DNA of 33,946 bases from Sulfurovum sp. GTDB taxonomy: Bacteria > Campylobacterota > Campylobacteria > Campylobacterales > Sulfurovaceae. Positions 29,169-33,946 of this stretch are shown here, piece by piece. How positions within the stretch are numbered: position 1 is the first letter of the stretch; every line of letters begins with the position of its first letter. The position numbers were made by a program, and so were the translations under genes. The stretch covers positions 1-33,946 of the forward strand of contig JALWHT010000175.1 in NCBI GenBank assembly GCA_026983515.1. Direction: 5' to 3'. Below the pieces are notes generated by a model. The model searched no databases, was not told the origin of the DNA, and was given only the letters and a program-made list of their open reading frames with translations.

Positions 29169-29691
29169 TGTTGGTCAACTATTAAAAGCATATGCAGAGT
29201 ATAGAAGTACTTTTAAACAGACAAGTTATGATAGTCAAAACAATGAATATCTTTGTTATGATGAAACCCAAGAAGTTCTTGCATTTGATGATATTGTTGC
29301 AAAAAAATATCCTGTTAGCAATGAAAGACCAAAATCATTTGATGCTATTTATATACAAGGAAATAATATTTTTTTAGTCGAATTCAAAAACGAAAAGAAG
29401 CCTGACAAAAAAGAGATAGAAGAGAAATTAAAAGATGGTAAAGAAGAGTTAACTGCAATATTGAAGGCATTAAAGATTCCTAAAAAAGGTTATCGATTTG
29501 TATTTTGTTTGGTCTATAAGAAATATGTCCCAAAACATGAACGATACAAGCAGGGGTTATTTAAAAGTATCAGTTATGAATTTCTTGAAAAATACAAAAA
29601 AGATGGAACAGTAGATGAAATTTTCACAGAAGATGTAGACTTTTTTACAAAGCAATTCAAAAAAAATTTTCAAAAGGAATTAATGTGTTAA
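29161..29691 (+). CDS. Putative PD-(D/E)XK-like nuclease, cassette gene B (176 aa)
   Basis: [20 protein letters not shown]61-x12-E74-x-K76 in a predicted beta-hairpin, followed by a Lys-rich helix; overlaps gene A by 8 bp. Confidence 0.65.
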   Translation: MADVGQLLKAYAEYRSTFKQTSYDSQNNEYLCYDETQEVLAFDDIVAKKYPVSNERPKSFDAIYIQGNNIFLVEFKNEKKPDKKEIEEKLKDGKEELTAILKALKIPKKGYRFVFCLVYKKYVPKHERYKQGLFKSISYEFLEKYKKDGTVDEIFTEDVDFFTKQFKKNFQKELMC

Positions 29692-30566
29692 CATTTAGCG
29701 AACTACTACTAAAACTTCAGCAATTCTGGGCAGAGCAGGGGTGTAATATCGTCCAGCCTTACGACATTCCTGCCGGGGCGGGGACGTTCCATCCGGCTAC
29801 GTTGCTTCGAAGCCTCGATAGTAAGCCGTGGAGTACTGCCTATGTAGCACCAAGCCGCCGTCCAACCGACGGGCGTTATGGGGAAAACCCGAATAGACTT
29901 GGAGCGTACTATCAGTTTCAGGCACTCATCAAGCCAAGTCCGGACAACATTCAGGAGCTCTATCTGAAGTCTTTGGAGTATCTGGGGCTCAACCTCAAAG
30001 AGCATGACATCCGTTTTGTCGAGGACAACTGGGAGTCTCCGACACTGGGCGCATGGGGGCTTGGATGGGAAGTGTGGCTTGACGGGATGGAGGTAACACA
30101 GTTTACCTACTTCCAGCAGGTTGGCGGCATTGCTTGTGATCCGGTGGCAGTTGAGATCACCTACGGTACAGAGCGTCTGGCAATGTACCTGCAGGGAGTT
30201 GAAAGTGTCTTTGACATTGTCTGGAACCGCAACGGTGATGAGGTGACCACCTACGCCGATGTACACAAAGAGAGTGAGTATGAGTTCTCCAAGTATCACT
30301 TCGAAGTGGCAACGGTAGAGAAGCTCTTCAGACATTTTGATGATGCCAGTGATGAGTGCCGCCTCTGTCTTGAAAAGGGACTGCCGCTGCCTGCATATGA
30401 CGAGTGTATGAAAGCTTCTCACGCATTCAATGTGCTCGATGCCAGAAAAGCGATCTCCCAGGCACAGCGCCAGAACTACATTCTTAAAGTACGTGAACTT
30501 GCCATTGGGTGTGCACAGCTTTACAAGGCGCAGGAAGAGGAACGCAATAAGAGGGTGAAGGGATAG
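29685..30566 (+). CDS. glyQ: Glycyl-tRNA synthetase alpha subunit
   Basis: [39 protein letters not shown] start at 29685 inside cassette gene B. Confidence 0.97.
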   Translation: MLTFSELLLKLQQFWAEQGCNIVQPYDIPAGAGTFHPATLLRSLDSKPWSTAYVAPSRRPTDGRYGENPNRLGAYYQFQALIKPSPDNIQELYLKSLEYLGLNLKEHDIRFVEDNWESPTLGAWGLGWEVWLDGMEVTQFTYFQQVGGIACDPVAVEITYGTERLAMYLQGVESVFDIVWNRNGDEVTTYADVHKESEYEFSKYHFEVATVEKLFRHFDDASDECRLCLEKGLPLPAYDECMKASHAFNVLDARKAISQAQRQNYILKVRELAIGCAQLYKAQEEERNKRVKG

Positions 30567-30574
30567 TGTATATT

Positions 30575-30654
30575 CCGTAGGGTGTTGTGCCCTCACAACA
30601 CCTCTTTATATTTTAATATTGATGTGGTGTTGTCAGGGGACAACACCCTACAGG
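30575..30654. repeat. REP/BIME-like composite element
   Basis: CCGTAGGGTGTTGTGCCCTCACAACACC … GGTGTTGTCAGGGGACAACACCCTACAGG; close relative of 8502-8605. Confidence 0.8.
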
Positions 30655-30700
30655 CTATAAGTATATTTACAGCAAGATGTATCATAAAAAAGAGGCGAAG

Positions 30701-31453
30701 ATGACCCTGCAAGAAATTTACAATCACTTAGATACCATCAGCCCCTTTGAACTTCAGGAGAAGTGGGACAATTCCGGACTGATTGTCGGTGATATGCGAC
30801 GAGAGGTATCTCAAATCGTGGTTTCACTTGATATTGATGAATCGATGATCGATGAAGCCAATGAAGGGATACTTTTTATTGTGCATCACCCGCTCATTTT
30901 CGGAAAGCTTTCTGAACTTGATTTCGCAGCTTATCCTGCCAACCTCATAGAGAAGCTCATTCTCAAACGCCAATCGCTCATCGCGATGCATACCAACTTT
31001 GATCAGACACATCTGAACCGGTTTGTATTTGAAAAGGTACTCGGATTTGAGCTGGAACGTCAGGAGCCTTTTTTGTGTTACACAAGCACGGAGTGGAGCA
31101 AAGAGGCGCTTTATCGTCATCTTCAGGAGAAATTGGGACTGGAATGTATCAAAAGCGTAGCGCCAAAAGAAAAGATTGAGAGTATCGCGCTCTGTACCGG
31201 AGCAGGGGCTTCGTTGATGGATGAAGTGGAGGCTGACTGTTTTTTGACAGGTGACATCAAATACCATGATGCGATGAAAGCAGAGAGTCTCGGTTTGATG
31301 ATGGTGGATATCGGGCACTATGAGAGTGAGCGTTTTTTTCCGGAGATTATGGCCGAAGAATTGAAAGTTTTACCAATTTTGGCTATAATTGCGAATTCTA
31401 AAAATCCGTTTCATTTTGAAACACCCCTCAAAACCTTAAAGGATAGAGATTGA
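30701..31453 (+). CDS. Nif3-like dinuclear metal centre hexameric protein (YbgI family)
   Basis: DNSGLIVGD, VHHPLIFGKL, AMHTNFDQT, TGDIKYHDA motifs; likely ATG at 30701. Confidence 0.9.
   Translation: MTLQEIYNHLDTISPFELQEKWDNSGLIVGDMRREVSQIVVSLDIDESMIDEANEGILFIVHHPLIFGKLSELDFAAYPANLIEKLILKRQSLIAMHTNFDQTHLNRFVFEKVLGFELERQEPFLCYTSTEWSKEALYRHLQEKLGLECIKSVAPKEKIESIALCTGAGASLMDEVEADCFLTGDIKYHDAMKAESLGLMMVDIGHYESERFFPEIMAEELKVLPILAIIANSKNPFHFETPLKTLKDRD
31361..31389 (+). promoter_or_regulatory. Putative internal sigma70 promoter within the nif3-like CDS
   Basis: TTGAAA (31361-31366), 17 nt, TATAAT (31384-31389), upstream of the zinc-ribbon gene. Confidence 0.5.
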
Positions 31454-32169
31454 ACAAACATCTTAAAGAACTGATAGAGCTTTCAAAAATAGATAAAGCT
31501 ATCGACAGTTACAACCCGCAGATCGAAGCCGCGGATAAAAAAATTGCCAGAGTACAGCGCAAGATCGATGCGGTACAGGCGGAGCTGGACAAGCTTAACA
31601 GAGAGATTGAAGAGAACGAAGAAAAGATCAAAGCTTTTGAAGAGCAGATCAAAGTACTTAACGATCAGCTTGCAGACAATGCAAAGAAGGCAAAAGAGAT
31701 CTCTACTGAGAAAGAGATGAAAGCGCTGCAGCTTGAAGAAGAGATTGCCAAAGAGAAGCTGACTTTTGCCAATGAAGAGATTGAAAGACTTCAGGGGATT
31801 AATGAAACCAAGCGTGAACTTGCCAAGGAAGAAGAGGCTAAACTTGCCGAACTTCAGGAAACTTTCAATGAAGTTAACAAAGAGGTGACAGCAGAAAAAG
31901 AAGCCATTGAAGCTTCCAAAGCGGAACTCTTCACCAAACGTCAGGAACTTAGCCGGAACATCGAGCAGAAAGTGCTTGCTTTCTATGAAAAAATCCGTGT
32001 CTGGGCAGGCAATACGGCAGTCGTTCCTGTTAAGAAGCAGGCATGCTACGGCTGTTATATGAAACTCAATGATAAAACCTATTCGGAAGTCATCAAGGCC
32101 GATGAAATTGTCAACTGCCCGCATTGCGGTAGAATCCTCTATATCGAGAGCGTTACCGAAGAGGCATAG
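31450..32169 (+). CDS. Coiled-coil protein with C-terminal C4 zinc ribbon
   Basis: Long heptad-rich helix, then CYGCYMKLNDKTYSEVIKADEIVNCPHCGRILY; TTG start overlapping the upstream TGA. Confidence 0.85.
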   Translation: MNKHLKELIELSKIDKAIDSYNPQIEAADKKIARVQRKIDAVQAELDKLNREIEENEEKIKAFEEQIKVLNDQLADNAKKAKEISTEKEMKALQLEEEIAKEKLTFANEEIERLQGINETKRELAKEEEAKLAELQETFNEVNKEVTAEKEAIEASKAELFTKRQELSRNIEQKVLAFYEKIRVWAGNTAVVPVKKQACYGCYMKLNDKTYSEVIKADEIVNCPHCGRILYIESVTEEA

Positions 32170-32180
32170 TAACAAAGAAA

Positions 32181-32208
32181 CGTTCAGCATTCAGTGTTGA
32201 GCGTTCAG
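32181..32208 (+). repeat. Degenerate heptamer array
   Basis: CGTTCAG CATTCAG TGTTGAG CGTTCAG. Confidence 0.7.
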
Positions 32209-32238
32209 ATGAGGGCTTCGCGCTCAATTGGGGGCATT

Positions 32239-33408
32239 GTGAATAAGTTGTTTTTTCTCTTCTATTCCTTTGTTTCCATTCTCATCTATATCATTGTACT
32301 TCCCTTTCTTTTTCTCCTTTCATTTAAAACAAAATATAGACAATCCATCCCGGCACGTTTTTTTCTATGGAAAAATCCGCCCTTGAAGCCCGATGGTATC
32401 TGGTTTCATTCATGCAGTTTTGGTGAAGCAAAAGCTATTGCACCATTGATTGAAGCACTGCCCAAAGCGCTGCTTCGGATGACGACAACCACCCAAACAG
32501 GAAAAAGTGTTATCGACACCTATACGAAGCAAAGCCGTTATTTGCCCTTTGAACCGCTGCTCTTTGGCTGGTTGCGGCCGCAAAAGGCATTGGTGGTAAT
32601 GGAAGCGGAGTTTTGGTATCTGCTTTTTGCTTTGGCCAAACACCGTGGAGCACGGACACTGCTTATCAATGCGCGTATGAGTGACCGTTCTTTTCCAAAA
32701 TACCTTAAAATGGTATGGCTATACCGGCAGATATTCCGTCATATCGATGCGGTTTATGCTCAGACACCCAAGGACAAGGTGCGTTTGGAACAGCTTGGTG
32801 CAAAGAATGTAACGGTTATAGGAAACATTAAACTGGCAATGCTTCCGAAGCCTACCAAACGTTTTGTAAAACCCAAGGATTTACTGGTATGTGCGGCAAG
32901 CACACACAAGGGAGAAGAGGAGATAGTATTGGATGCCTTCGGTGTATTTTTGCAGGAACATCCGGAGGCAAAATTGGTGGTAGTCCCACGCCATCCGGAG
33001 CGCTTTGATGAAGCGGCACAGCTTGTCGAAGCCTTTGCTGTCAAAAGAGGCGTAAGCTGGCACCGCTACTCGCAACAGGCAGACTTTGAAAGCACCGTTA
33101 CGCTTGTGGATGCGTTGGGGGAACTGGTCAATATTTATGCCATCAGTGACATTGTGATACTTGGCGGTGCTTTTGTACCCGTTGGCGGTCACAACGCCGC
33201 CGAAGCAGCACAGTTTGGTTGCCGCATTCTCTCAGGAGCGCATTACTTTAACCAAAAAGATATTTTTGAAGCGGTGGAGGGGATTGCCATTGTAGAACCC
33301 TCCACCCTTGGACGAAGGCTGTTGCAGTATGGACAGATAAAAGCGGCAAGCCTTCGCTGGCATACCGACCTTGCCCCGATTGTAAATGAGCTTAAGGCGC
33401 TGATTTAG
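32239..33408 (+). CDS. waaA: 3-deoxy-D-manno-octulosonic acid transferase
   Basis: GIWFHSCSFGEAKAIAPLIEAL, TTTTQTGKSV, GGAFVPVGGHNAAEAAQFG; likely GTG start at 32239. Confidence 0.9.
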   Translation: MNKLFFLFYSFVSILIYIIVLPFLFLLSFKTKYRQSIPARFFLWKNPPLKPDGIWFHSCSFGEAKAIAPLIEALPKALLRMTTTTQTGKSVIDTYTKQSRYLPFEPLLFGWLRPQKALVVMEAEFWYLLFALAKHRGARTLLINARMSDRSFPKYLKMVWLYRQIFRHIDAVYAQTPKDKVRLEQLGAKNVTVIGNIKLAMLPKPTKRFVKPKDLLVCAASTHKGEEEIVLDAFGVFLQEHPEAKLVVVPRHPERFDEAAQLVEAFAVKRGVSWHRYSQQADFESTVTLVDALGELVNIYAISDIVILGGAFVPVGGHNAAEAAQFGCRILSGAHYFNQKDIFEAVEGIAIVEPSTLGRRLLQYGQIKAASLRWHTDLAPIVNELKALI

Positions 33409-33526
33409 TTCGGATTTCTTCTCAGCCAGCCTATACTTTCTATTGGACGTTTTGGCTGTACCCCATAATGAGGAAAAAGGGGTAAATGCAAATTTATGGT
33501 ATCCTTTCACTATTGGAAGGCAGAAA

Positions 33527-33814
33527 ATGTTTTACGAAATCGATGATAATGAAGTAAGTTTGCGCATCAAGGCGCAGCCTGCAGCGAGCAGGAATGAATT
33601 TTGCGGTCTGTACGGTGATGAGGCGGTGAAAGTGCGTATCAAGGCACCGGCAGTCGAAGGTGCGGCGAACAAGGAGCTTTCAAAGTTTCTTTCCAAAAGT
33701 TTCAAAGTTCCCAAGAGCGCGGTTGTCTTTAAAAGCGGACAGAACAGCAAGATCAAGATTGTTGCTTTTCCCTTGACACCGCAATTTGAAGCATGGTGTG
33801 AAACGGTACGGTAA
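33527..33814 (+). CDS. DUF167 (YggU-like) family protein
   Basis: VSLRIKAQPAASRNEF, VKVRIKAPAVEGAANKELSKFLSK; likely ATG at 33527. Confidence 0.85.
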   Translation: MFYEIDDNEVSLRIKAQPAASRNEFCGLYGDEAVKVRIKAPAVEGAANKELSKFLSKSFKVPKSAVVFKSGQNSKIKIVAFPLTPQFEAWCETVR

Positions 33815-33862
33815 AACCATGCATTGTATAGAGCGTTACATCAGAAAAAAAGAAAGAGAATA

Positions 33863-33946
33863 ATGGCAAGAGATAAAGCGTATAAAGTATTGGCCCGTCA
33901 AAAAGGGCTTTCGAACAACAAGGCAAAAGAGCTCATTGACAGAGGA
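33863..33946 (+). CDS. 5' end of a probable RluA-type pseudouridine synthase (S4-like N-terminus), truncated by the window
   Basis: MARDKAYKVLARQKGLSNNKAKELIDRG…; position after waaA matches the remembered Campylobacter gene order. Confidence 0.55.
   Translation, partial: MARDKAYKVLARQKGLSNNKAKELIDRG

Noticed and set aside
28110-29691. Cassette as a classical toxin-antitoxin pair or as a complete transposon/prophage remnant
   Set aside because: No small antitoxin-like DNA-binding protein, integrase, transposase or clear terminal inverted repeats flank the two genes; the ATPase and ExK motifs fit an ATPase-nuclease module better, though this is not proven.
29709-30596. 295-aa minus-strand ORF opposite glyQ
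   Set aside because: Antisense to glyQ and begins in the BIME repeat; no family resemblance.
33423-33484. Weak inverted repeats downstream of waaA (CAGCCA/TGGCTG; TACCCC/GGGGTA)
   Set aside because: Stems of 6 bp with large loops and no T-tract; too weak to call a terminator or regulatory element.
1-33946. tRNA/rRNA genes
   Set aside because: No cloverleaf-like or rRNA-like segments recognised by eye in the intergenic regions; tRNAscan-SE/Infernal would be needed to exclude them formally.

Overview
The window is chromosomal DNA from a bacterium, most likely Campylobacterota (Sulfurovum/Sulfurimonas-like; inferred from protein flavour and synteny, not from a search). It is densely packed with housekeeping genes: a DegP-like protease, a siroheme nitrite/sulfite reductase, bcp, rpsB-tsf, a LolD-like ABC ATPase, prfB, panC, an FtsI/PBP2-type transpeptidase, ftsW-murG, a lipoprotein, alaS, maf, a BioF-like enzyme, PBP1A, a FrnE-like DsbA protein, a CPA-type antiporter, glnA, a PHP histidinol-phosphatase, peptidase U32, purE, glyQ, a Nif3-like protein, a zinc-ribbon protein, waaA, a DUF167 protein and the start of a pseudouridine synthase. 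The main accessory feature is a two-gene, strikingly AT-rich cassette (28110-29691) between purE and glyQ. It encodes a compact SMC/OLD-like AAA ATPase and a small protein with a PD-(D/E)XK-type D-x12-ExK motif. The two genes overlap each other, and the second overlaps the glyQ start, so this is a candidate defence-type system. Two dispersed repeat classes stand out. The first is a set of six short, degenerate arrays with strict 7-bp periodicity, one of them inside the alaS coding sequence. The second is a palindromic REP/BIME-like family (GTAGGGTG...CACCCTAC). Other leads are a structured rpsB leader, an S2 protein with an HhH extension, a hairpin-rich intergenic region upstream of the glnA 3' end, an RBS-occluding hairpin on a lipoprotein gene, and an unlisted small membrane ORF. 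No tRNA, rRNA, CRISPR array or transposase gene was recognised.
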